Positions 27,089-36,016 of a DNA stretch of 64,000 nucleotides are shown here, piece after piece (the stretch's first letter is position 1; each line of letters begins with the position of its first letter). The stretch comes from Bacillota bacterium (GTDB lineage: Bacteria; Bacillota; Clostridia; Lachnospirales; Lachnospiraceae), in NCBI GenBank assembly GCA_023442465.1, contig JAEZZQ010000034.1, positions 123,843 to 187,842 on the forward strand, written 5' to 3'. A program made the translations under genes and the position numbers. The notes under the pieces are model-generated. The model was not told the DNA's origin and searched no databases. It saw only the letters and a program-made list of their open reading frames with translations.

Positions 27089-28985
27089 TTCTTTGACAAT
27101 AAAAGAGCTGTCCTATTATATTTTCTTCATATTGATGTTCACGGCGAAGGGACTTGGTTTGGACAGCGGTGATAAGCTATATTATGTACTTAGTCTGGCT
27201 GCTTTGGTATGTATTGCCTGTAAGCTTTGCATGACAGAGTATCGCCTTATAGAGGCCGCGGCTATAGGTATGTTAGTACTTATAGCCTTTTTCGCATATA
27301 TAAATTCCGGCAGATTGGGAATCGTATTAAGCGTTCTCGCAATCGTAGGGATGAAGGACATGGATGTTGGGAAATTATTCAGGCTGGGGCTTGTCACGTT
27401 TGGGACAGCTTTTATAGTGACTGTTTTGGGAGCAATCACCGGAGTTATTCCCAACCCTTTGGTCGTTCATGAAAAGGGCGCTATCGGCGAAGTGATACGG
27501 TGGGGCATGGGATACAGTACGGGAAATATCTTTCATGTCTCTTACTTTATACTGGTCGTGCTGTTGGTCTATCATATGGGTGCGAGATATGGATTAAAAA
27601 ATCTATTTTGGCTGATGGCGGGCAATATATTGGTCTTTGCATTCTCACTAAGCTATACGGGAGTCGCAGTGACCTCCTTTTACCTCTTGCTGAATTTATA
27701 TGCCATAAAGCGTAGAAGGCTCAGTTCACCGGAGCGGGTTCTTTGTCAGCTGCCGCTGCCGCTATGCCTTTTGTTTTCGTTTATCATGCCTTTTTTAGTA
27801 AAGTATCCTCTAGGGCAGAAGGTGGATTCTCTCTTACAAGCGAGGCTCAGCTTTTCTTATTATTATTTAACCAATCAGCCAATTACTCTATTGGGAGCAC
27901 GCATGAAAGAGGTTCCGTATTTTTGGGTCATCATGGATAATGGATACGTATACATTCTCATGACCTTTGGAGTGATTGTACTTCTTCTGTTTATATTAGC
28001 GTATATGTCTGCTGTCATTACTTACACCAGACGGGGAGAACATGGTAAGCTGGCTATCATTTTTTCCTTTTTACTGTATGGAATTATGGAGCAGTTTATA
28101 TCTAACGCATTTATGAATCTATCCTTGCTGTTTATCGGTGAGATGTTTTTTAGTGCACAGAATCCAAGAAAAATTATGAGGCTTCAAAAAAACGGAATTT
28201 TTTCAGGATTGATTAAAATAGGAGAAAAAAAAGTATTAATTTTTAAAAAGAAGTCGGTTCGAAAAGAGAAAGTGGTAGAGAAAATAGTACATAGGAAAAA
28301 ATGGATATGGCTGTCTGCAGGTATAGCAGGAGTGCTGAGTATCTTTGTATATATATCTTTCATACCTAAGGCAGATTATATTACTGTGCCGCTTACTTCC
28401 CTTAATTACATTGATGCGCAAGGGGTCCTTTTTCATACAGAAGATGTGTATGGACAAAAAAGCGATTTGAATAATTTGATGGAACATTACAGACAGATAA
28501 CTACGGACGAGAATTTCTGTAATAAAGTACTTTCAGAATTGCAGAAAAACGGAGGAAATAATGCCAATGAAGCTGCTGGTCTAACAGCAGAGAAATTGAA
28601 AAGCATGGTGGAGTTTTCCCTTCCTCAATATGTGCATAGCAGCGGAATTTATAACGTCTTCAGAATGCGCATTTTAGAAACCGATTGTGATATCTCCGAA
28701 GAGACCTATGGATTGATTTTGCAGGAAATTACTGGAGAGCTTCAATCGGAAAATGAGAAGGCGGGTATTTCTACAGAGCTGCTTACATCTAAAAGAATAT
28801 GGAAAAGTGAAGGAGCTGATAGAATTGAGCATATTGTTTATAAGGATTCATATTTTGTTAAAATGAACGGTAGCGTTGTGAGGATAGAGCAGATCAGAAC
28901 CGCAATTATTTGGATGCTAATGGGGGCCATGACGGGAAGTATAATATCTGGGGCGCGTGTGGCAGGCTTGAATAGAAAAACTTAA
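27066..28985 (+). CDS. Wzy-like polymerase with C-terminal Wzz-like domain
   Basis: A 639-residue membrane protein. Residues 1 to about 375 have around ten helices and the look of a polymerase (TAKGLGLDSGDKLYYVL, GYSTGNIFHVSYF, LSYTGVAVTSFYLL). After a lysine-rich linker a new helix begins near residue 412, followed by roughly 175 outward residues (TTDENFCNKVLSEL, LTAEKLKSMVEFSLP) and a final helix (IIWMLMGAMTGSIISGARV). Two helices flanking an outside domain with this 'NKVLSEL ... TAEKLKSMV' pattern is the plan of Wzz/CapA chain-length regulators. ATG at 27066 overlaps the previous gene by 23 bases; GGGAAGGGAAG lies upstream. A longer start at 26973 is less likely. Confidence 0.7.
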   Translation: MKQNSIIDSLTIKELSYYIFFILMFTAKGLGLDSGDKLYYVLSLAALVCIACKLCMTEYRLIEAAAIGMLVLIAFFAYINSGRLGIVLSVLAIVGMKDMDVGKLFRLGLVTFGTAFIVTVLGAITGVIPNPLVVHEKGAIGEVIRWGMGYSTGNIFHVSYFILVVLLVYHMGARYGLKNLFWLMAGNILVFAFSLSYTGVAVTSFYLLLNLYAIKRRRLSSPERVLCQLPLPLCLLFSFIMPFLVKYPLGQKVDSLLQARLSFSYYYLTNQPITLLGARMKEVPYFWVIMDNGYVYILMTFGVIVLLLFILAYMSAVITYTRRGEHGKLAIIFSFLLYGIMEQFISNAFMNLSLLFIGEMFFSAQNPRKIMRLQKNGIFSGLIKIGEKKVLIFKKKSVRKEKVVEKIVHRKKWIWLSAGIAGVLSIFVYISFIPKADYITVPLTSLNYIDAQGVLFHTEDVYGQKSDLNNLMEHYRQITTDENFCNKVLSELQKNGGNNANEAAGLTAEKLKSMVEFSLPQYVHSSGIYNVFRMRILETDCDISEETYGLILQEITGELQSENEKAGISTELLTSKRIWKSEGADRIEHIVYKDSYFVKMNGSVVRIEQIRTAIIWMLMGAMTGSIISGARVAGLNRKT

Positions 28986-29021
28986 TAAATCGGCGTAGAT
29001 GGCAATATTGTGGCCGAAAGA

Positions 29022-29050
29022 TTGTAATTATGGGAAAGGTCCGATATAAT
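29022..29050 (+). promoter_or_regulatory. Sigma-A-type promoter TTGTAA-N17-TATAAT
   Basis: The 93-base gap before the UDP-glucose dehydrogenase gene holds TTGTAA at 29022-29027 and TATAAT at 29045-29050, spacer 17. The hexamers and spacing equal those at 19081-19109. The start codon is 29 bases after the -10 box and is preceded by CGGAGGA, leaving a short leader without obvious structure. Confidence 0.72.
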
Positions 29051-29078
29051 AAAAAGAATAAACGGAGGAAACACGCTT

Positions 29079-30389
29079 ATGAAATTAGCAGTTGCAGGAA
29101 CTGGCTATGTAGGTCTGGTTGCGGGAGTCTGCTTTGCGGAAGTAGGACATGACGTAACTTGCGTGGACGTGGATAAAAATAAAATAGAATTGATGGAGTC
29201 TGGAAAATCTCCTATTTATGAAACGGGATTGGAAGAGTTGATGCGGAAGAACCATGCCCTGGGAAGACTCCATTATACGATAGATTATAAGAATGCCTAT
29301 AAGGATGCCGATGCTATTTTTATCGGAGTGGGAACGCCCGAACAGCCGGACGGGTCGGCTAATTTAAGCCATATTGCCACAGTATCCAGACAGATTGCTG
29401 AATCAGTGGAACGGGATTGTCTTGTGGTGGTAAAGTCCACGGTTCCGGTTGGAACTAACGATAAGGTGGAACAGTTTATCCGGGATTTCCTTGTGAAGAA
29501 TGTTACGGTTGAGGTTGCATCCAACCCAGAATTCCTGGCCCAAGGTTCTGCTGTGCACGATACGCTGCATGCGGCCCGGATTATTATAGGTACGGAAAGC
29601 AAACAGGCGGAGGAAAAGTTGATGAAGATATACGAACCCTTTCACTTGCCTATCGTATCGGTCAGCAGGCGCAGTGCGGAGATGACCAAATATGCTGCCA
29701 ACGATTTTCTGGCGCTTAAAATATCATATATGAATGATATTGCGAATCTTTGTGAATTGGTCGGAGCCAACATTGAGGATGTGGCAAAAGGGATGAGCTA
29801 CGATGCGCGTATCGGAGCAAATTTCCTGAAGGCGGGCATCGGCTACGGAGGAAGTTGCTTCCCTAAGGATACCAAGGCCCTGAAGTTCCTTGCTGCGAGG
29901 GCTGGATATCGTCTGGAAACGGTAGAGGCGGCGGTTGAGGTCAATACTAGACAAAAGACAAGATTATTTCAGAAGGCCAGTAACCGGATGATTACGTTTG
30001 AAGGCTTGAAGGTTGCGGTATTAGGGCTTTCTTTTAAACCGGGAACTGATGACTTACGTGAAGCACCTTCTATCGACAACGTAGAATTGCTTCTTGCACA
30101 TGGCGCAGAAGTTTGTGCGTATGATCCAGTTGCTATGGATAACTTTAAAGAGAAGTATCCGGAAGGCATGAAAGGCAGAGGGAAAATCTCGTATGTACAG
30201 CAACCGGAGGAAGCTTTAAAGGGAGCAAATATATGTTTTATCTTCACAGAGTGGAAAGAGATAAAAGAAATCGAAGCCGATACTTTCAAGCGTCTTATGC
30301 AGACGCCCCTTGTTTATGACGGGAGAAACATATATGATCTGAAAAACATGAAAGAACATGGAGTAGAGTATTACAGTATCGGGAGATAA
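29079..30389 (+). CDS. ugd: UDP-glucose 6-dehydrogenase
   Basis: A 436-residue enzyme of the UDP-glucose/GDP-mannose dehydrogenase family. It oxidises UDP-glucose twice with NAD to UDP-glucuronate, a building block of acidic polysaccharides. The N-terminus has the NAD loop GTGYVGL; VKSTVPVGT and EFLAQGSAVHD follow; Lys 204 in EMTKYAANDFLALK and the catalytic Cys 260 in GGSCFPKDTKAL are present; the C-terminal domain has FKPGTDDLREAPS. Full length for the family. It leads a new transcription unit. Its product would supply glucuronate to one or more of the nearby transferases and is consistent with the uronyl hydrolase-like gene at 12260. Confidence 0.95.
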   Translation: MKLAVAGTGYVGLVAGVCFAEVGHDVTCVDVDKNKIELMESGKSPIYETGLEELMRKNHALGRLHYTIDYKNAYKDADAIFIGVGTPEQPDGSANLSHIATVSRQIAESVERDCLVVVKSTVPVGTNDKVEQFIRDFLVKNVTVEVASNPEFLAQGSAVHDTLHAARIIIGTESKQAEEKLMKIYEPFHLPIVSVSRRSAEMTKYAANDFLALKISYMNDIANLCELVGANIEDVAKGMSYDARIGANFLKAGIGYGGSCFPKDTKALKFLAARAGYRLETVEAAVEVNTRQKTRLFQKASNRMITFEGLKVAVLGLSFKPGTDDLREAPSIDNVELLLAHGAEVCAYDPVAMDNFKEKYPEGMKGRGKISYVQQPEEALKGANICFIFTEWKEIKEIEADTFKRLMQTPLVYDGRNIYDLKNMKEHGVEYYSIGR

Positions 30390-30401
30390 GGGAGACAATC
30401 C

Positions 30402-31580
30402 ATGAGAATAGCGATTGATCTCACCTCGTTAGCTGATAATTTTTCAGGAATAGAGCGCTATGCCATGAGTATAGCCGAAGAATTAATTGCGCTGGATGGT
30501 GAGAGAAAGAATACTTATATTTTATTATTCAAAAGAAAAGTTCATAAGGAGTTCGAAAAATATAAGGGCAGGAAAAATGTCGTTTTCAAGGTGTATCCGG
30601 GGCGGAACAAGCTGGTATTCCAACAGATTATACTGCCCTTTTGTCTGTATGGGATCAAAGCGGATGTATATTTATTTCTGGCGTTCCAGAGCCCGGTGCT
30701 TTTTCGCAGAAAGGGAATTTATAACACTATTCACGACCTGACCAGCTGGGACTGCCCTGAGACCATGAAGAAAAAGATGGAGCTGTACTTCAAACTTACG
30801 ATTAGAAATGCACTATGGGCAAGCAAAGGAATTATTGTAAATTCTAGGTTCACACGGGATAGAATCGTGGACAAGTTTCATTATGATAAGAAAAGAATTA
30901 CAATCGCTTACTGCGGAATTTCGGATGTATTTATGAATTATATAGCGGCTCAGCCGACAGAGTCTCCTAATAGTGAGGCGAATAAAAAAGAAATCGAGGC
31001 GCATCTTGAAGAAATCAGGAATAAGTCGCTGGACATACGTCATAAATACCACCTTCCTGAGCAATATCTGCTTTGTCTTGCCACTTTAGAACCGCGGAAG
31101 AATCTGCCTTTTCTGGTAGAGGCTTACGTGGAACTGCTGGAGGAGGGAATGACGGATATGCCCCTTGTCCTTGCAGGTCGCAAGGGATGGAAAATGGACG
31201 AGTTCCTGAACCGGCTTGAAGAGGATTACAGAAGGAGTATTGTGGTGACAGGATTTATCGAAGACGAGGATCTGCCCTATGTATATCATATGGCTGATTG
31301 TTTTATCTTCCCTTCTATCTATGAAGGTTTTGGCATGCCGCCGTTAGAGGCTATGGCGGTAGGTACGATGGTAATTTCTTCCGATGCTGCCTCCCTGCCA
31401 GAAGTGCTGGGCAAGGCCGCTTCTTATTTTCAATCGGGAAATAAAGAGGAGCTGAAGGAAAAAATGCGTCAGGGTATTCATCAGGAATGCGATGAAGTGA
31501 CAGTGAGGGAAATTAAGAAGAGAGTGGAGATGTTCCAGTGGAGGAAGTCGGCAAAGAGGATTGAGGAAAGAATTCGATGA
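30402..31580 (+). CDS. Glycosyltransferase family 4
   Basis: A 392-residue GT4 related to WbaZ/mannosyltransferase-like enzymes: IAIDLTSLADNFSGIERYA with the glycine acceptor loop, YNTIHDLTSWDCPETM, IIVNSRFTRDRI, CLATLEPRKNLPFLVEAY, and SIYEGFGMPPLEAMAVG with the E-x7-E pair. AGGGAG lies about eight bases before the ATG, which follows ugd by 12 bases, and the stop overlaps the next start by four bases (ATGA). It is most similar in layout to 8945-10099. Glucuronate, mannose or glucose are all possible donors. Confidence 0.9.
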   Translation: MRIAIDLTSLADNFSGIERYAMSIAEELIALDGERKNTYILLFKRKVHKEFEKYKGRKNVVFKVYPGRNKLVFQQIILPFCLYGIKADVYLFLAFQSPVLFRRKGIYNTIHDLTSWDCPETMKKKMELYFKLTIRNALWASKGIIVNSRFTRDRIVDKFHYDKKRITIAYCGISDVFMNYIAAQPTESPNSEANKKEIEAHLEEIRNKSLDIRHKYHLPEQYLLCLATLEPRKNLPFLVEAYVELLEEGMTDMPLVLAGRKGWKMDEFLNRLEEDYRRSIVVTGFIEDEDLPYVYHMADCFIFPSIYEGFGMPPLEAMAVGTMVISSDAASLPEVLGKAASYFQSGNKEELKEKMRQGIHQECDEVTVREIKKRVEMFQWRKSAKRIEERIR

Positions 31581-32824
31581 AATTGAGGCAAATGTTTAGG
31601 AAGATACTTTCAGATGATATTGTCTTAAAATTAAAGGATATGATTGGCATAAAAAATACCCGGAAGATGCTTGCCAAGCAGGCGGACATCGAGCCATATA
31701 AAAAGGAATTTTATCCACATGGTATCAATCTGGTGGGCGACATCAAGGCAGAGACCGGATTAGGACAAAGCATGCGGATATTGGCCGGTATTATGGAAAA
31801 TGGCAATATTCCCTTTGATATAAAACAAATAGACCTTCATGGGAATCTGGAACACAATGACGATACATGGGAACATAAAATTGCGGACAGGGTAAAATAC
31901 GATATTAATGTAATTAACTGGATACCCGAGACATGGGCAGCGGATTATAATGCGGCGGACAGCGGCCTGTTGAGTTGCCGTTACAACATTGCCTACTGGC
32001 TGTGGGAACTGGAGGAGTTCCCCGATCGATGGCTGTCCTGCATCGATACGGTGGATGAAATATGGACTCCTTCGGAGTTTATCAGCAACAGCATAAGGAA
32101 GAAAACGGATAAGCCGGTCATTACAGTACCATATGTCATCGAAACGGCAAAAAGCGATTACTACGACAGGAAATATTTTTCTCTGCCGTCCGATAAGTTT
32201 TTATTTCTTACCATGTACGACTTTATAAGTATCAGTGAAAGAAAGAATCCTTCCGCTGTGATTGACGCATATATCAAAGCATTTCCCGTGGAAAAAAAAG
32301 ACGTCGGGCTTGTCATCAAGGTAAACCATGCGGAGGAAAAGCGGCTGGAGAAGTTAAAAATCAGGCTGAAGGACTATAAAAACGTGTATTTCATCACAAA
32401 CAACCTTACAAGACTTGAGGTGGATTCTTTGCTTCACGTCTCCGATGTGCTCGTCTCTCTGCATCGTTCAGAAGGCTTTGGACTTCCGTTAGCGGAAGCG
32501 ATGGCGCAGGGAAAGCCTGTTATATCCACAAATTGGTCTGCGTCCACGGAATTTATGGATGAGAGCAGTGCCTGCCTCGTGGATTATAGACTGATAAAGT
32601 TAAAAAAGACTATTGGCCCGTATGAAAAGGGAAACCGCTGGGCAGATGCGGATACGGGGCATGCGGCCTATTATATGAAAATGCTGTGGGAAAATAAGGA
32701 ATATCGGGAAGAGATAGGTAAAAATGCGCGGAAACGCATCGAAGAGAATTTGACTTATGAGTTCACGGCGGGTATTATGAAAAGCAGATTGAAGGAAATA
32801 TATGAAGAGGATAGCATTTGTTAA
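31577..32824 (+). CDS. Glycosyltransferase family 4
   Basis: A 415-residue GT4 that starts inside the previous stop (ATGA). N-terminal block NLVGDIKAETGLGQSMRIL is typical of a GT4 group with a GxGLGxxxR acceptor loop; INWIPETWAADYN and NIAYWLWELEEFPDRW follow. The C-terminal domain has RSEGFGLPLAEAMAQGKPVI with E-x7-E and STNWSASTEFM. The first 40 residues are basic and helical, perhaps for membrane contact. Soluble otherwise. Sugar unknown. Confidence 0.88.
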   Translation: MKLRQMFRKILSDDIVLKLKDMIGIKNTRKMLAKQADIEPYKKEFYPHGINLVGDIKAETGLGQSMRILAGIMENGNIPFDIKQIDLHGNLEHNDDTWEHKIADRVKYDINVINWIPETWAADYNAADSGLLSCRYNIAYWLWELEEFPDRWLSCIDTVDEIWTPSEFISNSIRKKTDKPVITVPYVIETAKSDYYDRKYFSLPSDKFLFLTMYDFISISERKNPSAVIDAYIKAFPVEKKDVGLVIKVNHAEEKRLEKLKIRLKDYKNVYFITNNLTRLEVDSLLHVSDVLVSLHRSEGFGLPLAEAMAQGKPVISTNWSASTEFMDESSACLVDYRLIKLKKTIGPYEKGNRWADADTGHAAYYMKMLWENKEYREEIGKNARKRIEENLTYEFTAGIMKSRLKEIYEEDSIC

Positions 32825-33962
32825 CCAGCGTTATGGAAAAGAAGTAAACGGCGGATCCGAATATTATACGATGCTGATGGCGCAGAAGCTGAAAGAGCAC
32901 TATGAGGTGGAGGTACTGACGTCAAAAGCGCTTACTTATGAAAAGTGGGAAGACTATTACAAAGAAGATGTGGAAGACATTGACGGAGTAAGGGTAAGAC
33001 GGTTTTCTGTAAAAAGAAAGCGAAACCGCATCCTTCAAAGGCTTTTTAAGATTCTTGTCACCCGTTTTGGCTGGAATACCCTTAAAATAACGGAGGCGTG
33101 GAATAAAATATTGGGTCCATATGTGCCCGAACTGGTAAAATATATACGGGAACATAAGGATGAATATGATGCATTCATATTTGTTACTTATATGTATTAT
33201 CCTGCGGTGTTCGGTATGCGGGAGGCGGCGGAGAAAGCTATATTCGTGCCTACGGCTCATGATGAATACTGCATTTATTTCAAGCTATATGAGGAAACAT
33301 TCCGATTGCCCAGAAAAATAGTATTTCTGACACCGGAAGAAAGAGATTTTGTACATGCCTTGTTTCATAATGAGAAAATAGACAGTGAGGTAATCGGTGT
33401 AGGCATAGATCCGCCGGCAGATGCCGATGAAGAAAGCTTTCTGGAAAAATATGAGATCGAAGGCGAATATCTGCTCTATGCAGGAAGAGTGGATGCGGAA
33501 AAGGGCTGTGATGAGATGTTTGCCTATTTTCAAGGATTCATTGAAAAGAGGAGTGATCTGCAGCTCGTGGTAATAGGGAAAGCGTATATGGATATCCCTA
33601 AACATGACAATATCCGATATCTCGGTTTTGTATCTGAGGAAGATAAATATAACGCGATAAAAGGCGCCAGGATGCTCTGGCTACCGTCGAAGTTCGAAAG
33701 CTTATCCATCGCGGTGCTTGAGGCCATGGCCCTTGGAGTGCCGGTGATCGTGAACGGAAAATGCGAGGTCCTGCGGGGGCATTGTGAGAGAAGCGGGGGC
33801 GGTGAGAGTTATTTTGATTATAAGGGATTCGAGAATGCTGTAGATAGAATTGCGGGAGAGAAGTATTCTTTTTATAGTGAAAATGCCCGGAGATATATAG
33901 ATGAGTGTTATATGTGGGATGGCGTGATTGAGAAGTGGATGGAGCAGGTAGAGGGAGTATAA
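32802..33962 (+). CDS. Glycosyltransferase family 4
   Basis: A 386-residue GT4 overlapping the previous gene by 23 bases. N-terminal block FVNQRYGKEVNGGSEYYTML with the GGSE loop, then FVPTAHDEYCIYFKLYE. C-terminal domain: YLLYAGRVDAEKGCDEMF, YLGFVSEEDKYNAIKGA, SKFESLSIAVLEAMALGVP and NGKCEVLRGHCERSGGG, a variant of the loop that contacts the donor. It is the last gene of the GC-richer part of the locus; from the next gene on, the DNA is clearly richer in A and T. Confidence 0.9.
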   Translation: MKRIAFVNQRYGKEVNGGSEYYTMLMAQKLKEHYEVEVLTSKALTYEKWEDYYKEDVEDIDGVRVRRFSVKRKRNRILQRLFKILVTRFGWNTLKITEAWNKILGPYVPELVKYIREHKDEYDAFIFVTYMYYPAVFGMREAAEKAIFVPTAHDEYCIYFKLYEETFRLPRKIVFLTPEERDFVHALFHNEKIDSEVIGVGIDPPADADEESFLEKYEIEGEYLLYAGRVDAEKGCDEMFAYFQGFIEKRSDLQLVVIGKAYMDIPKHDNIRYLGFVSEEDKYNAIKGARMLWLPSKFESLSIAVLEAMALGVPVIVNGKCEVLRGHCERSGGGESYFDYKGFENAVDRIAGEKYSFYSENARRYIDECYMWDGVIEKWMEQVEGV

Positions 33963-33971
33963 TAGGCTACG

Positions 33972-35000
33972 ATGAATCTGTTTAAGAAAATTAAATTGTT
34001 ACTAGAAATGGTTAAATTTCATAGGATTATCAATGCAATATTCATATTTAAGGAACAAGGATGGAATGGAATTAAATACCGTTTTTTACTTGTGAGGGAT
34101 AAAGAGAAAGGGTTGCAAGAAAAAAAAGGAAGAATATATGACATTAGGCCGATTTGTGAATATGAATCTTTGGAGAAATATGAACCTCTTACTTTTTCGG
34201 TATTTGAAGATCCGCTAGTTTCAATTATTATTCCGGTTTATAATCAATTTGCATATACTTACAATTGTTTATCGGCCATAAAAAGGCATGGTGAATGTAT
34301 CACTTATGAAATAATTGTTGCAGATGATTGCTCTACTGATTTTACTGCCGAACTTGAAAAAATAACAGCAGGAATAAAGATAATCCATAATAAAGAAAAC
34401 TACCAATTTCTTGTAAATTGTAATCGTGCGGGTAAAAAAGCTAAGGGAAAATATCTGGTCTTTTTGAACAATGATACACAGGTACAAAAGTTTTGGCTAA
34501 AATCATTAGTGGAACTAATGGAAATGGAAGAGAGTATCGGACTAGCAGGATCAAAATTGGTGTATCCAAACGGATTAGTACAAGAAGCAGGAGGTATAGT
34601 GTGGAAAGATGCGAATGTCTTGCAATATGGAAATGGCAGGCAGGCAGGGGAAGCTGAATTGAATTTTTTGAGGGAGACAGATTATATATCGGGTGCTTCT
34701 ATTATAATAAGAAAAGAACTGTGGGATGAAATAGGCGGATTTGATGAACGATTTGCGCCGGCATATTATGAAGATGTTGATCTGGCGTTTCAAGTGAGAG
34801 AAAAAGGGTTTAAAGTAGTATATCAGCCGGAGTCTGAAGTCGTACATTTTGAAGGAGTTACAGAAAAGGACGAATATGGAAGGAATGGCATCATAAGCAG
34901 GAATAGAGAAATGTTTGAGAAGAAATGGAGAATAAGATTAGTGAGAGAGCATTTTGAAGCAAAAGATTATTTAATGGCAGTACAAAGAATGAAGGAATAA
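33972..35000 (+). CDS. GT2 glycosyltransferase, paralogue of the GT2 domain in the 1390-residue protein
   Basis: A 342-residue GT2 with about 85 residues of helical N-terminal extension. Core motifs: VSIIIPVYNQFAYTYNCLSA, IIVADDCSTDFT, FLNNDTQVQ (metal site), GGFDERFAPAYYEDVDLAF. The extension (FHRIINAIFIFKEQGWNGIK) and the core both align closely with residues 690 to about 1000 of the 41938-46110 protein, more than half identical by eye in the core, so the two share a recent ancestor. Lower GC than its left neighbours. It may be a module that was duplicated and built into the large fusion, or a leftover copy. Confidence 0.88.
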   Translation: MNLFKKIKLLLEMVKFHRIINAIFIFKEQGWNGIKYRFLLVRDKEKGLQEKKGRIYDIRPICEYESLEKYEPLTFSVFEDPLVSIIIPVYNQFAYTYNCLSAIKRHGECITYEIIVADDCSTDFTAELEKITAGIKIIHNKENYQFLVNCNRAGKKAKGKYLVFLNNDTQVQKFWLKSLVELMEMEESIGLAGSKLVYPNGLVQEAGGIVWKDANVLQYGNGRQAGEAELNFLRETDYISGASIIIRKELWDEIGGFDERFAPAYYEDVDLAFQVREKGFKVVYQPESEVVHFEGVTEKDEYGRNGIISRNREMFEKKWRIRLVREHFEAKDYLMAVQRMKE

Positions 35001-35033
35001 GGATTATATAGCTATGATGGTGTAGAAGGTAAT

Positions 35034-35062
35034 TTGCTATGAATTTTATTGTATGCTATAAT
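35034..35062 (+). promoter_or_regulatory. Promoter with extended -10 upstream of wzm
   Basis: In the 236-base gap before wzm there is TTGCTA at 35034-35039, a 17-base spacer ending in TGC, and a perfect TATAAT at 35057-35062, so the -10 box is of the extended TGN type. Transcription would start near 35070 and give a leader of about 165 bases that contains the inverted repeat at 35155-35191. Confidence 0.6.
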
Positions 35063-35154
35063 TATTCAGCGCTTTATAAATAGTAAAATATAATTGAGTT
35101 AATACAAAATTATAATATAGTGTATAGGTGAAAGTTGCAAAATTACATAATTGC

Positions 35155-35191
35155 GATTAGTACAGTTTTTATATTAGAAGATGTACTAATC
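35155..35191 (+). promoter_or_regulatory. Perfect 10-bp inverted repeat in the wzm leader
   Basis: GATTAGTACA at 35155-35164 is repeated inverted as TGTACTAATC at 35182-35191, with a 17-base AT-rich loop. No T-run follows, so it is not a standard terminator. It lies about 85 bases after the predicted transcription start and 45 bases before the wzm start codon. It could be an RNA hairpin that sets mRNA stability or translation, or a DNA operator with half sites about 2.7 turns apart. Confidence 0.5.
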
Positions 35192-35236
35192 CATAAAAAT
35201 TCAAGCATAAAAAAGCTATGAGAGGAACAATTCAAA

Positions 35237-36016
35237 ATGATTAAGAAAATTAGATCTATATATGAATACAAAGATATGATATATAGTTTGGTGCGTAGAG
35301 AATTACGTGGTAAGTATAAGGGATCTATGTTGGGATTTTTGTGGACTTACATTAATCCACTTTGCCAGATTATTGTTTATTCAATAGTTTTTTCAGTTAT
35401 TTTTGATACTGGAGTTGAAAAGTTTTATTTGTATTTAGTTATTGGTATGATGCCATGGATTTTTTTTAGCACTTCAGTGCAAGGAGGATCTGCTTGTATT
35501 AGAAACCAATCTGATATGGTAAAGAAGATTTATTTTCCGAGAGAGATACTTCCAATTTCTTTTGTTACTAGTATGTTTATTAATATGTTATTTAGTTTTA
35601 TCATTGTTTTTGCTGCGGTATTGATTTCAGGGATTGGATTTAATTTATACGCTATATTATATTTACCCCTTATAATGGTAATTGAATATATATTTACATT
35701 AGGTTTAGTTCTTATAATTTCAAGCTGTACTGTTTATTTAAGAGATTTGGAGCAGATTGTTGGAGTTATTATGATGGCATGGATTTATTTAACACCAATA
35801 ATGTATAGCTTAAACTCAGTACCGGAAGAACTCAAAATTGTGATTTTATATAATCCAATGACGCCGATAATAGAGAGTTTTCATGATATTTTATATTATA
35901 AACAGATACCATCAGGCTTTAATTTGCTATATTCAAGTAGTATTAGTTTGATAGTATTTTTAATTGGATTTATAATATTTTCCTATATGGATAAGGGATT
36001 TGCGGAGGAAATGTAA
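35237..36016 (+). CDS. wzm: ABC-2 type polysaccharide export permease
   Basis: A 259-residue integral membrane protein of the ABC-2 family (Wzm/TagG). The cytosolic N-terminal helix KIRSIYEYKDMIYSLVRREL and the motif LRGKYKGSMLGFLWTYINPL are diagnostic; six hydrophobic helices follow, with the conserved YLTPIMY and FNLLYS segments near the end. Together with the ATPase encoded next (TAATG overlap) it would move a finished lipid-linked glycan or teichoic acid-like polymer across the membrane. GAGAGGAAC precedes the ATG. It marks an export route different from the flippase/polymerase route of the left part. Confidence 0.93.
   Translation: MIKKIRSIYEYKDMIYSLVRRELRGKYKGSMLGFLWTYINPLCQIIVYSIVFSVIFDTGVEKFYLYLVIGMMPWIFFSTSVQGGSACIRNQSDMVKKIYFPREILPISFVTSMFINMLFSFIIVFAAVLISGIGFNLYAILYLPLIMVIEYIFTLGLVLIISSCTVYLRDLEQIVGVIMMAWIYLTPIMYSLNSVPEELKIVILYNPMTPIIESFHDILYYKQIPSGFNLLYSSSISLIVFLIGFIIFSYMDKGFAEEM

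Noticed and set aside
29001..29020. Possible terminator before the ugd promoter (CGGC...GCCG)
   Set aside because: Only a four-base stem with a long loop and no T-run.
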